DNA of 64,000 bases from Synaphobranchus kaupii (Eukaryota > Chordata > Actinopteri > Anguilliformes > Synaphobranchidae), in the NCBI GenBank assembly GCA_029718625.1, contig CM056376.1, positions 110,096,319-110,160,318 on the forward strand, given 5' to 3'. This document shows, piece by piece, positions 36,128 to 51,300 of this stretch (positions are counted from its first letter, which is position 1; the number at the start of each line of letters is the position of its first letter). The translations under genes and the position numbers were made by a program. Below the pieces are notes generated by a model. The model was not told where the DNA came from, ran no database searches, and was given only the letters and a program-made list of their open reading frames with translations.

Positions 36128-36300
36128 TGAAATACCAGGTACTGTTATACATCTGAAATTATTTGGATACTGCACCGTTTTGAAATAATCACACTCCAAA
36201 CGTTATGAAACAATACAATACTATTGGCATATTACAAAAAATGATAATAAATATCCAAAATTACAGTGTATGAAACCTTTGACACTAGGGTATGACAGTA
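35834..36300 (+). repeat. Left terminal inverted repeat
   Basis: Pairs with 55991-56362 over its length: ttggctcccaattcgcagct, ccggtccacctta, ttgtatgctttcatggtcat, ctaaatctaattggctca, then after the AT tract aaataccaggtactgttata and ttattatcatt/aatgataataaata parts. Two differences stand out: a small insertion (aatcggtcgcgaaa, about 35898-35911) and an ~80-base insertion with a poly-C run at 36018-36097. The inner part (36165-36320) is a diverged satellite unit. Confidence 0.9.
36018..36097. mobile_element. Small insertion with poly-C run in left TIR
   Basis: The sequence cagggccgactctaggcatt, ggtgccctaggcgaga, a C run at 36069-36089 and cggccctta sits inside the TA tract and is absent from the right terminal repeat. 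Its ends (cagggccg and cggccctt) are short inverted repeats, so it is probably a small MITE that inserted after the giant element formed. Confidence 0.6.
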
Positions 36301-39300
36301 CCTCTGACTCGAGTTGGGTGAAATATTACTGTAGCATTTTGAAATAATCCCTCTTCAAACTTTCTATGTAATCCAATGTAAATCTACTGAAAAAGGTGAC
36401 ATTTTATATAGGATTTTCTTGCCAATTTTAGAACTTCTCAAACCTTTGACACATGCGTATGAGAGAAGAGGTCCTCCTCTCCCTCTGACCTCAGTTGGGT
36501 GAAATATTACTGCAGCATTTTCAAATAATCCCACTCCAAACTTTCTATCTAATCCAATGTAAATTTACTGAAAAAGGTGAAATTTTAAATAGGATTTTCT
36601 TGCCAATTTTAGAACCTCTCAAACTTTTGACACTTGGGTATGAGAGAAGAGGTCCTCCACCACCTCTGACTCGAGTTGGGTGAAATATTACTGTAGAATT
36701 TTCAAATAATCCCTCTTCAAACTTTCTATCTAATCCAATGTAAATCTACTGAAAAAGGTGATTTTTTAAAATAGATTTTCTTGCCAATTTCAGAATGTCT
36801 CAAACATTTGACATGTGCGTATGAGAGAAGAGGTCCTCCTCTCCCTCTGACCTCAGTTGGGTGAAATATTACTGCAGCATTTTCAAATAATCCCACTCCA
36901 AACTTTCTATCTAATCCAATGTAAATTTACTGAAAAAGGTGAAATTTTAAATAGGATTTTCTTGCCAATTTTAGAACGTCTCAAACTTTTCACACTTGTC
37001 TATGAGAGAAGAGGTCCTCCACCACCTCTGACTCGAGTTGGGTGAAATATTACTGTAGCATTTTCAAATAATCCCTCTTCAAACTTTCTATGTAATCCAA
37101 TGTAAATCTACTGAAAAAGGTGACATTTTATATAGGATTTTCTTGCCAATTTTAGAACTTCTCAAACCTTTGACACATGCGTATGAGAGAAGAGGTCCTC
37201 CACTATACCTCACCTGAGTTGGGTGAAATATTACTGTAGCATTTTCAAATAATCCCTCTTCAAACTTTCTATGTAATCCAATGTAAATCTACTGAAAAAG
37301 GTGACATTTTATATAGGATTTTCTTGCCAATTTTAGAACTTCTCAAACCTTTGACACATGCGTATGAGAGAAGAGGTCCTCCACTATACCTCACCTGAGT
37401 TGGGTGAAATATTACTGTAGCATTTTCAAATAATCCCTCTTCAAACTTTCTATGTAATCAAATGTAAATCTACTGAAAAAGGTGAAATTTTAAATAGGAT
37501 TTTCTTGCCAATTTTAGAACCTCTCAAACTTTTCACACTTGGGTATGAGAGAAGAGGTCTTCCACCACCTCTGACTCGAGTTGGGTGAAATATTACTGTA
37601 GAATTTTCAAAAAATCCCTCTTCAAACTTTCTATCTAATCCAATGTAAATCTACTGAAAAAGGTAATTTTTTAAAATAGATTTTCTTGCCAATTTTAGAA
37701 CGTCTCAAACATTTGACATGTGCGTATGAGAGAAGAGGTCCTCCTATCCCTCTGACCTCAGTTGGTTGAAATATTACAGCAGCATTTTCAAATAATCCCA
37801 CTCCAAACTTTCTATCTAATCCAATGTAAATTTACTGAAAAAGGTGAAATTTTAAATAGGATTTTCTTGCCAATTTTAGAACGTGTCAAACTTTTGACAC
37901 ATGCCTATGAGAGAAGAGGTCCTCCACTATACCTGACCTGAGTTGGGTGAGATATTACTGTAGCATTTTCAAATAATCCCTCTTCAAACTTTCTATGTAA
38001 TCCAATGTAAATCTACTGAAAAAGGTGACATTTAAAATAGGATTTTCTTGCCAATTTTAGAACATCTCAAATGTTTGACACATGCGTATGAGAGAAGAGG
38101 TCCTCCACTATACCTGACCTGAGTTGGGTGAAATATTACTGTAGCATTTTCAAATAATACCTCTTCAAACTTTCTATGTAATCCAATGTAAATCTACTGA
38201 AAAAGGTGACATTTTATATAGGATTTTCTTGCCAATTTTAGAACTTCTCAAACCTTTGACACATGCGTATGAGAGAAGAGGTCCTCCACTATACCTGACC
38301 TGAGTTGGGTGAAATATTACTGTAGCATTTTCAAATAATCCCTCTTCAAACTTTCTATGTAATCCAATGTAAATTTACTGAAAAAGGTGACATTTTATAT
38401 AGGATTTTCTTGCCAATTTTAGAACTTCTCAAATGTTTGACACATGGGTATGAGAGAAGAGGTCCTCCACCACCTCTGACTCGAGATGGGTGAAATATTA
38501 CTGTAGCATTTTCAAATAATCCCTCTTCAAACTTTATATGTAATCCAATGTAAATCTACTGAAAAAGGTGAAATTTTAAATAGGATTTTCTTGCCAATTT
38601 TAGAACTTCTCAAACCTTTGACACATGCGTATGAGAGAAGAGGTCCTCCACTATAACCTGAGCTGAGTTGGGTGAAATATTACTGTAGCATTTTCAAATA
38701 ATCCCTCTTCAAACTTTCTATGTAATCCAATGTAAATCTACTGAAAAAGGTGACATTTTATATAGGATTTTCTTGCCAATTTTAGAACTTCTCAAAGGTT
38801 TGACACATGCGTATGAGAGAAGAGGTCCTCCACTATACCTGACCTGAGTTGGGTGAAATATTACTGTAGCATTTTCAAATAATCCCTCTTCAAACTTTCT
38901 ATGTAATCCAATGTAAATCTACTGAAAAAGGTGACACTATATATAGGATTTTCTTGCCAATTTTAGAACTTCTCAAACTTTTGACACATGGGTATGAGAG
39001 AAGAGGTCCTCCACCACCTCTGACTCGAGATGGGTGAAATATTAATGTAGCATTTTCAAATAATCCCTCTTCAAACTTTCTATGTAATCCAATGTAAATC
39101 TACTGAAAAAGGTGAAATTTTAAATAGGATTTTCTTGCCAATTTTAGAACCTCTCAAACTTTTGACATGTGGGTATGAGAGAAGAGGTCCTCCAGCACCT
39201 CTGACTCGAGTTGGGTGAAATATTACTGTAGAATTTTCAAATAATCCCTCTTCAAACTTTCTATCTAATCCAATGTAAATCTACTGAAAAAGGTGACATT

Positions 39301-42300
39301 TAAAATAGGATTTTCTTGCCAATTTTAGAACATCTCAAATGTTTGACACATGCGTATGAGAGAAGAGGTCCTCCACTATACCTGACCTGAGTTGGGTGAA
39401 ATATTACTGTAGCATTTTCCAATAATACCTCTTCAAACTTTCTATGTAATCCAATGTAAATCTACTGAAAAAGGTGACATTTTATATAGGATTTTCTTGC
39501 CAATTTTAGAACGTCTCAAACCTTTGACACATGCGTATGAGAGAAGAGGTCCTCCCCTATACCTGACCTGAGTTGGGTGAAATATTACTGTAGCATTTTC
39601 AAATAATCCCTCTTCAAACTTTCTATGTAATCCAATGTAAATTTACTGAAAAAGGTGACATTTTGTATAGGATTTTCTTGCCAATTTTAGAACTTCTCAA
39701 ATGTTTGACACATGGGTATGAGAGAAGAGGTCCTCCACCACCTCTGACTCGAGATGGGTGAAATATTACTGTAGCATTTTCAAATAATCCCTCTTCAAAC
39801 TTTATATGTAATCCAATGTAAATCTACTGAAAAAGGTGAAATTTTAAATAGGATTTTCTTGCCAATTTTAGAAATTCTCAAACCTTTGACACATGCGTAT
39901 GAGAGAAGAGGTCCTCCACTATACCTGAGCTGAGTTGGGTGAAATATTACTGTAGCATTTTCAAATAATCCCTCTTCAAAATTTCTATGTAATCCAATGT
40001 AAATCTACTGAAAAAGGTGACATTTTATATAGGATTTTCTTGCCAATTTTAGAACTTCTCAAATGTTTGACACATGCGTATGAGAGAAGAGGTCCTCCAC
40101 TATACCTGACCTGAGTTGGGTGAAATATTACTGTAGCATTTTCAAATAATCCCTCTTCAAACTTTCTATGTAATCCAATGTAAATCTACTGAAAAATGTG
40201 ACATTTTATATAGGATTTTCTTGCCAATTTTAGAACATCTCAAACTTTTGACACATGGGTATGAGAGAAGAGGTCCTCCACCACCTCTGACTCGAGATGG
40301 GTGAAATATTAATGTAGCATTTTCAAATAATCCCTCTTCAAACTTTCTATGTAATCCAATGTAAATCTACTGAAAAAGGTGACATTTTATATAGGATTTC
40401 CTTGCAAATTTTAGAAATTCTCAAACCTTTGACACATGCGTATGAGAGAAGAGGTCCTCCACTATACCTCACCTGAGTTGGGTGAAATATTACTGTAGCA
40501 TTTTCAAATAATCCCTCTTCAAACTTTCTATGTAATCCAATGTAAATCTACTGAAAAAGGTGACATTTTATATAGGATTTTCTTGCCAATTTTAGAAATT
40601 CTCAAACCTTTGACACATGCGTATGAGAGAAGAGGTCCTCCTATCCCTCTGACCTCAGTTGGGTGAAATATTACAGCAGCATTTTCAAATAATCCCACTC
40701 CAAACTTTCTATCTAATCCAATGTAAATTTACTGAAAAAGGTGAAATTTTAAATAGGATTTTCTTGCCAATTTTAGAACGTCTCAAACTTTTGACACATT
40801 CCTATGAGAGAAGAGGTCCTCCACTATACCTGACCTGAGTTGGGTGAGATATTACTGCAGCATTTTCAAATAATCCCTCTTCAAACTTTCTATGTAATCC
40901 AATGTAAATCTACTGAAAAAGGTGACATTTAAAATAGGATTTTCTTGCCAATTTTAGAACATCTCAAATGTTTGACACATGTGTATGAGAGAAGAGGTCC
41001 NNNNNNNNNNNNNNNNNNNNNNNNNNNNNNNNNNNNNNNNNNNNNNNNNNNNNNNNNNNNNNNNNNNNNNNNNNNNNNNNNNNNNNNNNNNNNNNNNNNN
41101 NNNNNNNNNNNNNNNNNNNNNNNNNNNNNNNNNNNNNNNNNNNNNNNNNNNNNNNNNNNNNNNNNNNNNNNNNNNNNNNNNNNNNNNNNNNNNNNNNNNN
41201 NNNNNNNNNNNNNNNNNNNNNNNNNNNNNNNNNNNNNNNNNNNNNNNNNNNNNNNNNNNNNNNNNNNNNNNNNNNNNNNNNNNNNNNNNNNNNNNNNNNN
41301 NNNNNNNNNNNNNNNNNNNNNNNNNNNNNNNNNNNNNNNNNNNNNNNNNNNNNNNNNNNNNNNNNNNNNNNNNNNNNNNNNNNNNNNNNNNNNNNNNNNN
41401 NNNNNNNNNNNNNNNNNNNNNNNNNNNNNNNNNNNNNNNNNNNNNNNNNNNNNNNNNNNNNNNNNNNNNNNNNNNNNNNNNNNNNNNNNNNNNNNNNNNN
41501 TGAGCTGAGTTGGGTGAAATATTACTGTAGCATTTTCAAATAATCCCTCTTCAAAATTTCTATGTAATCCAATGTAAATCTACTGAAAAAGGTGACATTT
41601 TATATAGGATTTTCTTGCCAATTTTAGAACTTCTCAAATGTTTGACACATGCGTATGAGAGAAGAGGTCCTCCACTATACCTGACCTGAGTTGGGTGAAA
41701 TATTACTGTAGCATTTTCAAATAATCCCTCTTCAAACTTTCTATGTAATCCAATGTAAATCTACTGAAAAAGGTGACATTTTATATAGGATTTTCTTGCC
41801 AATTTTAGAACTTCTCAAACTTTTGACACATGGGTATGAGAGAAGAGGTCCTCCACCACCTCTGACTCGAGATGGGTGAAATATTAATGTAGCATTTTCA
41901 AGTAATCCCTCTTCAAACTTTCTATGTAATCCAATGTAAATCTACTGAAAAAGGTGATTTTTTAAAATAGATTTTCTTGCCAATTTTAGAATGTCTCAAA
42001 CATTTGACATGTGCGTATGAGAGAAGAGGTCCTCCTCTCCCTCTGACCTCAGTTGGGTGAAATATTACTGTAGCATTTTCAAATAATCCCTCTTCAAACT
42101 TTCTATGTAATCCAATGTAAATCTACTGAAAAAGGTGACATTTTATATAGGATTTTCTTGCCAATTTTAGAACTTCTCAAAGGTTTGACACATGCGTATG
42201 AGAGAAGAGGTCCTCCACTATACCTGACCTGAGTTGGATGAAATATTACTGTAGCATTTTCAAATAATCCCTCTTCAAACTTTCTATGTAATCCAATGTA

Positions 42301-45300
42301 AATCTACTGAAAAAGGTGACATTTTATATAGGATTTTCTTGCCAATTTTAGAACTTCTCAAACTTTTGACACATGGGTATGAGAGAAGAGGTCCTCCACC
42401 ACCTCTGACTCGAGATGGGTGAAATATTAATGTAGCATTTTCAAATAATCCCTCTTCAAACTTTCTATGTAATCCAATGTAAATCTACTGAAAAAGGTGA
42501 AATTTTAAATAGGATTTTCTTGCCAATTTTAGAACCTCTCAAACTTTTGACACTTGGCTATGAGAAAAGAGGTCCTCCAGCACCTCTGACTCGAGTTGGG
42601 TGAAATATTACTGTAGAATTTTCAAATAATCCCTCTTCAAACTTTCTATGTAATCCAATGTAAATCTACTGAAAAAGGTGAAATTTTAAATAGGATTTTC
42701 TTGCCAATTTTAGAACGTCTCAAACTTTTGACACATTCCTATGAGAGAAGACGTCCTCCACTATACCTGACCTGAGTTGGGTGAGATATTACTGTAGCAT
42801 TTTCAAATAATCCCTCTTCAAACTTTCTATGTAATCCAATGTAAATCTACTGAAAAAGGTGACATTTAAAATAGGATTTTCTTGCCAATTTTAGAACATC
42901 TCAAATGTTTGACACATGCGTATGAGAGAAGAGGTCCTCCACTATACCTGACCTGAGTTGGGTGAAATATTACTGTAGCATTTTCAAATAATACCTCTTC
43001 AAACTTTCTATGTAATCCAATGTAAATCTACTGAAAAAGGTGAAATTTTATATAGGATTTTCTTGCCAATTTTAGAACTTCTCAAACCTTTGACACATGC
43101 ATATGAGAGAAGAGGTCCTCCACTATACCTGAGCTGAGTTGGGTGAAATATTACTGTAGCATTTTCAAATAATCCCTCTTCAAAATTTCTATGTAATCCA
43201 ATGTAAATCTACTGAAAAAGGTGACATTTTATATAGGATTTTCTTGCCAATTTTAGAACTTCTCAAATGTTTGACACATGCGTATGAGAGAAGAGGTCCT
43301 CCACTATACCTGACCTGAGTTGGGTGAAATATTACTGTACATTTTCAAATAATCCCTCTTCAAACTTTCTATGTAATCCAATGTAAATCTACTGAAAAAG
43401 GTGACATTTTATATAGGATTTTCTTGCCAATTTTAGAACTTCTCAAACTTTTGACACTATGGGTATGAGAGAAGAGGTCCTCCACCACCTCTGACTCGAG
43501 ATGGGTGAAATATTAATGTAGCATTTTCAAATAATCCCTCTTCAAACTTTCTATGTAATCCAATGTAAATCTACTGAAAAAGGTGATTTTTTAAAATAGA
43601 TTTTCTTGCCAATTTTAGAATGTCTCAAACATTTGACATGTGCGTATGAGAGAAGAGGTCCTCCTCTCCCTCTGACCTCAGTTGGGTGAAATATTACTGC
43701 AGCATTTTCAAATAATCCCACTCCAAACTTTCTATCTAATCCAATGTAAATTTACTGAAAAAGGTGAAATTTTAAATAGGATTTTCTTGCCAATTTTAGA
43801 ACGTCTCAAACTTTTCACACTTGTCTATGAGAGAAGAGGTCCTCCACCACCTCTGACTCGAGTTGGGTGGAATATTACTGTAGCATTTTCAAATAATCCC
43901 TCTTCAAACTTTCTATGTAATCCAATGTAAATCTACTGAAAAAGGTGACATTTTATATAGGATTTTCTTGCCAATTTTAGAACTTCTCAAACCTTTGACA
44001 CATGCGTATGAGAGAAGAGGTCCTCCCCTATACCTGACCTGAGTTGGGTGAAATATTACTGTAGCATTTTCAAATAATCCCTCTTCAAACTTTCTATGTA
44101 ATCCAATGTAAATCTACTGAAAAAGGTGACATTTTATATAGGATTTTCTTGCCAATTTAAGAACTTCTCAAAGGTTTGACACATGCGTATGAGAGAAGAG
44201 GTCCTCCACTATACCTGACCTGAGTTGGGTGAAATATTACTGTAGCATTTTCAAATAATCCCTCTTCAAACTTTCTATGTAATCCAATGTAAATCTACTG
44301 AAAAAGGTGACATTTTATATAGGATTTTCTTGCCAATTTTAGAACTTCTCAAACGTTTGACACATGGGTATGAGAGAAGAGGTCCTCCACCACCTCTGAC
44401 TCGAGATGGGTGAAATATTAATGTAGCATTTTCAAATAATCCCTCTTCAAACTTTCTATGTAATCCAATGTAAATCTACTGAAAAAGGTGAAATTTTAAA
44501 TAGGATTTTCTTGCCAATTTTAGAACCTCTCAAACTTTTGACACTTGGGTATGAGAGAAGAGGTCCTCCACCACCTCTGACTCGAGTTGGGTGAAATATT
44601 ACTGTAGAATTTTCAAATAATCCCTCTTCAAACTTTCTATCTAATCCAATGTAAATCTACTGAAAAAGGTGATTTTTTAAAATAGATTTTCTTGCCAATT
44701 TTAGAACATCTCAAACTTTTGACACATGGGTATGAGAGAAGAGGTCCTCCACCACCTCTGACTCGAGATGGGTGAAATATTAATGTAGCATTTTCAAATA
44801 ATCCCTCTTCAAACTTTCTATGTAATCCAATGTAAATCTACTGAAAAAGGTGACATTTTATATAGGATTTCCTTGCAAATTTTAGAAATTCTCAAACCTT
44901 TGACACATGCGTATGAGAGAAGAGGTCCTCCACTATACCTCACCTGAGTTGGGTGAAATATTACTGTAGCATTTTCAAATAATCCCTCTTCAAACTTTCT
45001 ATGTAATCCAATGTAAATCTACTGAAAAAGGTGACATTTTATATAGGATTTTCTTGCCAATTTTAGAAATTCTCAAACCTTTGACACATGCGTATGAGAG
45101 AAGAGGTCCTCCTATCCCTCTGACCCTCAGTTGGGTGAAATATTACAGCAGCATTTTCAAATAATCCCACTCCAAACTTTCTATCTAATCCAATGTAAAT
45201 TTACTGAAAAAGGTGAAATTTTAAATAGGATTTTCTTGCCAATTTTAGAACGTCTCAAACTTTTGACACATTCCTATGAGAGAAGAGGTCCTCCACTATA

Positions 45301-48300
45301 CCTGACCTGAGTTGGGTGAGATATTACTGCAGCATTTTCAAATAATCCCTCTTCAAACTTTCTATGTAATCCAATGTAAATCTACTGAAAAAGGTGACAT
45401 TTAAAATAGGATTTTCTTGCCAATTTTAGAACATCTCAAATGTTTGACACATGTGTATGAGAGAAGAGGTCCTCCACTATACCTGACCTGAGTTGGGTGA
45501 AATATTACTGTAGCATTTTCAAATAATACCTCTTCAAACTTTCTATGTAATCCAATGTAAATCTACTGAAAAAGGTGACATTTTATATAGGATTTTCTTG
45601 CCAATTTTAGAACTTCTCAAACTTTTGACACATGCGTATGAGAGAAGAGGTCCTCCACTATACCTGCCCTGAGTTGGGTGAAATATTACTGTAGCATTTT
45701 CAAATAATCCCTCTTCAAACTTTCTATGTAATCCAATGTAAAATCTACTGAAAAAGGTGACATTTTATATAGGATTTTCTTGCCAATTTTAGAACTTCTC
45801 AAATGTTTGACACATGCGTATGAGAGAAGAGGTCCTCCACTATACCTGACCTGAGTTGGGTGAAATATTACTGTAGCATTTTCAAATAATCCCTCTTCAA
45901 ACTTTCTATGTAATCCAATGTAAATCTACTGAAAAAGGTGACATTTTATATAGGATTTTCTTGCCAATTTTAGAACTTCTCAAACTTTTGACACATGGGT
46001 ATGAGAGAAGAGGTCCTCCACCACCTCTGACTCGAGATGGGTGAAATATTACTGTAGCATTTTCAAATAATCCCTCTTCAAACTTTCTATGTAATCCAAT
46101 GTAAATCTACTGAAAAAGGTGAAATTTTAAATAGGATTTTCTTGCCAATTTTAGAACTTCTCAAACCTTTGACACATGCATATGAGAGAAGAGGTCCTCC
46201 ACTATACCTGAGCTGAGTTGGGTGAAATATTACTGTAGCATTTTCAAATAATCCCTCTTCAAAATTTCTATGTAATCCAATGTAAATCTACTGAAAAAGG
46301 TGACATTTTATATAGGATTTTCTTGCCAATTTTAGAACTTCTCAAATGTTTGACACATGCGTATGAGAGAAGAGGTCCTCCACTATACCTGACCTGAGTT
46401 GGGTGAAATATTACTGTAGCATTTTCAAATAATCCCTCTTCAAACTTTCTATGTAATCCAATGTAAATCTACTGAAAAAGGTGACATTTTATATAGGATT
46501 TTCTTGCCAATTTTAGAACTTCTCAAACTTTTGACACATGGGTATGAGAGAAGAGGTCCTCCACCACCTCTGACTCGAGATGGGTGTGAATATTAATGTA
46601 GCATTTTCAAGTAATCCCTCTTCAAACTTTCTATGTAATCCAATGTAAATCTACTGAAAAAGGTGATTTTTTAAAATAGATTTTCTTGCCAATTTTAGAA
46701 TGTCTCAAACATTTGACATGTGCGTATGAGAGAAGAGGTCCTCCTCTCCCTCTGACCTCAGTTGGGTGAAATATTACTGTAGCATTTTCAAATAATCCCT
46801 CTTCAAACTTTCTATGTAATCCAATGTAAATCTACTGAAAAAGGTGACATTTTATATAGGATTTTCTTGCCAATTTTAGAACTTCTCAAAGGTTTGACAC
46901 ATGCGTATGAGAGAAGAGGTCCTCCACTATACCTGACCTGAGTTGGATGAAATATTACTGTAGCATTTTCAAATAATCCCTCTTCAAACTTTCTATGTAA
47001 TCCAATGTAAATCTACTGAAAAAGGTGACATTTTATATAGGATTTTCTTGCCAATTTTAGAACTTCTCAAACTTTTGACACATGGGTATGAGAGAAGAGG
47101 TCCTCCACCACCTCTGACTCGAGATGGGTGAAATATTAATGTAGCATTTTCAAATAATCCCTCTTCAAACTTTCTATGTAATCCAATGTAAATCTACTGA
47201 AAAAGGTGAAATTTTTAAATAGGATTTTCTTGCCAATTTTAGAACCTCTCAAACTTTTGACACTTGGCTATGAGAAAAGAGGTCCTCCAGCACCTCTGAC
47301 TCGAGTTGGGTGAAATATTACTGTAGAATTTTCAAATAATCCCTCTTCAAACTTTCTATGTAATCCAATGTAAATCTACTGAAAAAGGTGAAATTTTAAA
47401 TAGGATTTTCTTGCCAATTTTAGAACGTCTCAAACTTTTGACACATTCCTATGAGAGAAGAGGTCCTCCACTATACCTGACCTGAGTTGGGTGAAATATT
47501 ACTGTAGCATTTTCAAATAATCCCTCTTCAAACTTTCTATGTAATCCAATGTAAATCTACTGAAAAAGGTGACATTTTATATAGGATTTTCTTGCCAATT
47601 TTAGAACTTCTCAAACGTTTGACACATGGGTATGAGAGAAGAGGTCCTCCACCACCTCTGACTCGAGATGGGTGTGAAATATTAATGTAGCATTTTCAAA
47701 TAATCCCTCTTCAAACTTTCTATGTAATCCAATGTAAATCTACTGAAAAAGGTGAAATTTTAAATAGGATTTTCTTGCCAATTTTAGAACCTCTCAAACT
47801 TTTGACACTTGGGTATGAGAGAAGAGGTCCTCCACCACCTCTGACTCGAGTTGGGGTGAAATATTACAGCAGCATTTTCAAATAATCCCACTCCAAACTT
47901 TCTATCTAATCCAATGTAAATTTACTGAAAAAGGTGACATTTTATATAGGATTTTCTTGCCAATTTTAGAACGTCTCAAACTTTTGACACATGCGTATGA
48001 GAGAAGAGGTCCTCCACTATACCTGACCTGAGTTGGGTGAGATATTATTGTAGCATTTTCAAATAATCCCTCTTCAAACTTTCTATGTAATCCAATGTAA
48101 ATCTACTGAAAAAGGTGACATTTTATATAGGATTTTCTTGCCAATTTTAGAACTTCTCAAACTTTTGACACATGGGTATGAGAGAAGAGGTCCTCCACTA
48201 TACCTGACCTGAGTTGGGTGAAATATTACTGTAGCATTTTCAAATAATACCTCTTCAAACTTTCTATGTAATCCAATGTAAATCTACTGAAAAAGGTGAT

Positions 48301-51300
48301 TTTTTAAAATAGATTTTCTTGCCAATTTTAGAATGTCTCAAACATTTGACATGTGCGTATGAGAGAAGAGGTCCTCCTCTCCCTCTGACCTCAGTTGGGT
48401 GAAATATTACTGCAGCATTTTCAAATAATCCCACTCCAAACTTTCTATCTAATCCAATGTAAATTTACTGAAAAAGGTGAAATTTTAAATAGGATTTTCT
48501 TGCCAATTTTAGAACGTCTCAAACTTTTCACACTTGTCTATGAGAGAAGAGGTCCTCCACTATACCTGACCTGCGTTGGGTGAAATATTACAGTAGCATT
48601 TTCAAATAATCCCTCTTCAAACTTTCTATGTAATCCAATGTAAATCTACTGAAAAAGGTGACATTTTATATAGGATTTTCTTGCCAATTTTAGAACTTCT
48701 CAAACTTTTGACACATGGGTATGAGAGAAGAGGTCCTCCACCACCTCTGACTCGAGATGGGTGAAATATTACTGTAGCATTTTCAAATAATCCCTCTTCA
48801 AACTTTCTATGTAATCCAATGTAAATCTACTGAAAAAGGTGAAATTTTAAATAGGATTTTCTTGCCAATTTTAGAACTTCTCAAACCTTTGACACATGCA
48901 TATGAGAGAAGAGGTCCTCCACTATACCTGAGCTGAGTTGGGTGAAATATTACTGTAGCATTTTCAAATAATCCCTCTTCAAAATTTCTATGTAATCCAA
49001 TGTAAATCTACTGAAAAAGGTGACATTTTATATAGGATTTTCTTGCCAATTTTAGAACTTCTCAAATGTTTGACACATGCGTATGAGAGAAGAGGTCCTC
49101 CACTATATCTGACCTGAGTTGGGTGAAATATTACTGTAGCATTTTCAAATAATCCCTCTTCAAACTTTCTATGTAATCCAATGTAAATCTACTGAAAAAG
49201 GTGACATTTTATATAGGATTTTCTTGCCAATTTTAGAACTTCTCAAATGTTTGACACATGCGTATGAGAGAAGAGGTCCTCCACTATACCTGACCTGAGT
49301 TGGGTGAAATATTACTGTAGCATTTTCAAATAATCCCTCTTCAAACTTTCTATGTAATCCAATGTAAATCTACTGAAAAAGGTTACATTTTATATAGGAT
49401 TTTCTTGCCAATTTGAGAACTTCTCAAATGTTTGACACATGCGTATGAGAGAAGAGGTCCTCCACTATACCTGACCTGAGTTGGGTGATATATTACAGTA
49501 GCATTTTCAAATAATCCCTCTTCAAACTTTCTATGTAATCCAATGTAAATCTACTGAAAAAGGTGACATTTTATATAGGATTTTCTTGCCAATTTTAGAA
49601 CTTCTCAAATGTTTGACACATGCGTATGAGAGAAGAGGTCCTCCACTATACCTGACCTGCGTTGGGTGAAATATTACAGTAGCATTTTCAAATAATCCCT
49701 CTTCAAACTTTCTATGTAATCCAATGTAAATCTACTGAAAAAGGTGACATTTTATATAGGATTTTCTTGCCAATTTTAGAACTTCTCAAACTTTTGACAC
49801 ATGGGTATGAGAGAAGAGGTCTTCCACCACCTCTGACTCGAGATGGGTGAAATATTACTGTAGCATTTTCAAATAATCCCTCTTCAAACTTTCTATGTAA
49901 TCCAATGTAAATCTACTGAAAAAGGTGAAATTTTAAATAGGATTTTCTTGCCAATTTTAGAACTTCTCAAACCTTTGACACATGCATATGAGAGAAGAGG
50001 TCCTCCACTATACCTGTGCTGAGTTGGGTGAAATATTACAGTAGCATTTTCAAATAATCCCTCTTCAAAATTTCTATGTAATCCAATGTAAATCTACTGA
50101 AAAAAGTGACATTTTATATAGGATTTTCTTGCCAATTTTAGAACTACTCAAATGTTTGACACATGCGTATGAGAGAAGAGGTCCTCCACTATATCTGACC
50201 TGAGTTGGGTGAAATATAACTGTAGCATTTTCAAATAATCCCTCTTCAAACTTTCTATGTAATCCAATGTAAATCTACTGAAAAAGGTGACATTTTATAT
50301 AGGATTTTCTTGCCAATTTTAGAACTTCTCAAATGTTTGACACATGCGTATGAGAGAAGAGGTCCTCCACTATACCTGACCTGAGTTGGGTGAAATATTA
50401 CTGTAGCATTTTCAAATAATCCCTCTTCAAACTTTCTATGTAATCCAATGTAAATCTACTGAAAAAGGTGACATTTTATATAGGATTTTCTTGCCAATTT
50501 TAGAACTTCTCAAATGTTTGACACATGCCTATGAGACAAGAGGTACTCCACTATAACTGACCTGAGTTGGGTGAAATATTACTGTAGCATTTTCAAATAA
50601 TCCCTCTTCAAACTTTCTATGTAATCCAATGTAAATCTACTGAAAAAAGGTGACATTTTACATAGGATTTTCTTGCCAATTTTAGAACTTCTCAAACTTT
50701 TGACACATTGGGTATGAGAGATGAGGTCCTCCACCACCTCTGACTCGAGATGGGTGAAATATTACTGTAGCATTTTCAAATAATCCCTCTTCAAACTTTC
50801 TATGTAATCCAATGTAAATCTACTGAAAAAGGTGAAATTTTAAATAGGATTTTCTTGCCAATTTTAGAACCTCTCAAACTTTTGATACTTGGGTATGAGA
50901 GAAGAGGTCCTCCACCACCTCTGACTCAAGTTGGGTGAAATATTACTGTAGACTTTTCAAATAATCCCTCTTCAAACTTTCTATGTAATCCAATGTAAAT
51001 CTACTGAAAAAGGTGATTTTTAAAAATAGATTTTCTTGCCAATTTTAGAACGTCTCAAACATTTGACATGTGCGTATGAGAGAAGACGTCCTCCTCTCCC
51101 TCTGACCTCAGTTGGGTGAAATATTACTGCAGCATTTTCAAATACTCCTACTCCAAACTTTCTATGTAATCCAATGTAAATTTACTGAAAAAGGTGAAAT
51201 TTTAAATAGGATTTTCTTGCCAATTTTAGAACGTCTCAAACTTTTGACACTTGGTTATGAGAGAAGAGTTCCTCCACCACCTCAGACTCAAGTTGCGTGA

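Noticed and set aside
40945..41508. Long open frame of 187 codons
   Set aside because: It is open only because it runs through 500 unknown bases; the real satellite units contain stops.
36495..51300. Recurrent 62-codon frames starting MGEILLQHFQ
   Set aside because: They recur in the same satellite unit variant, have no start context or splice support and simply reflect the repeat.
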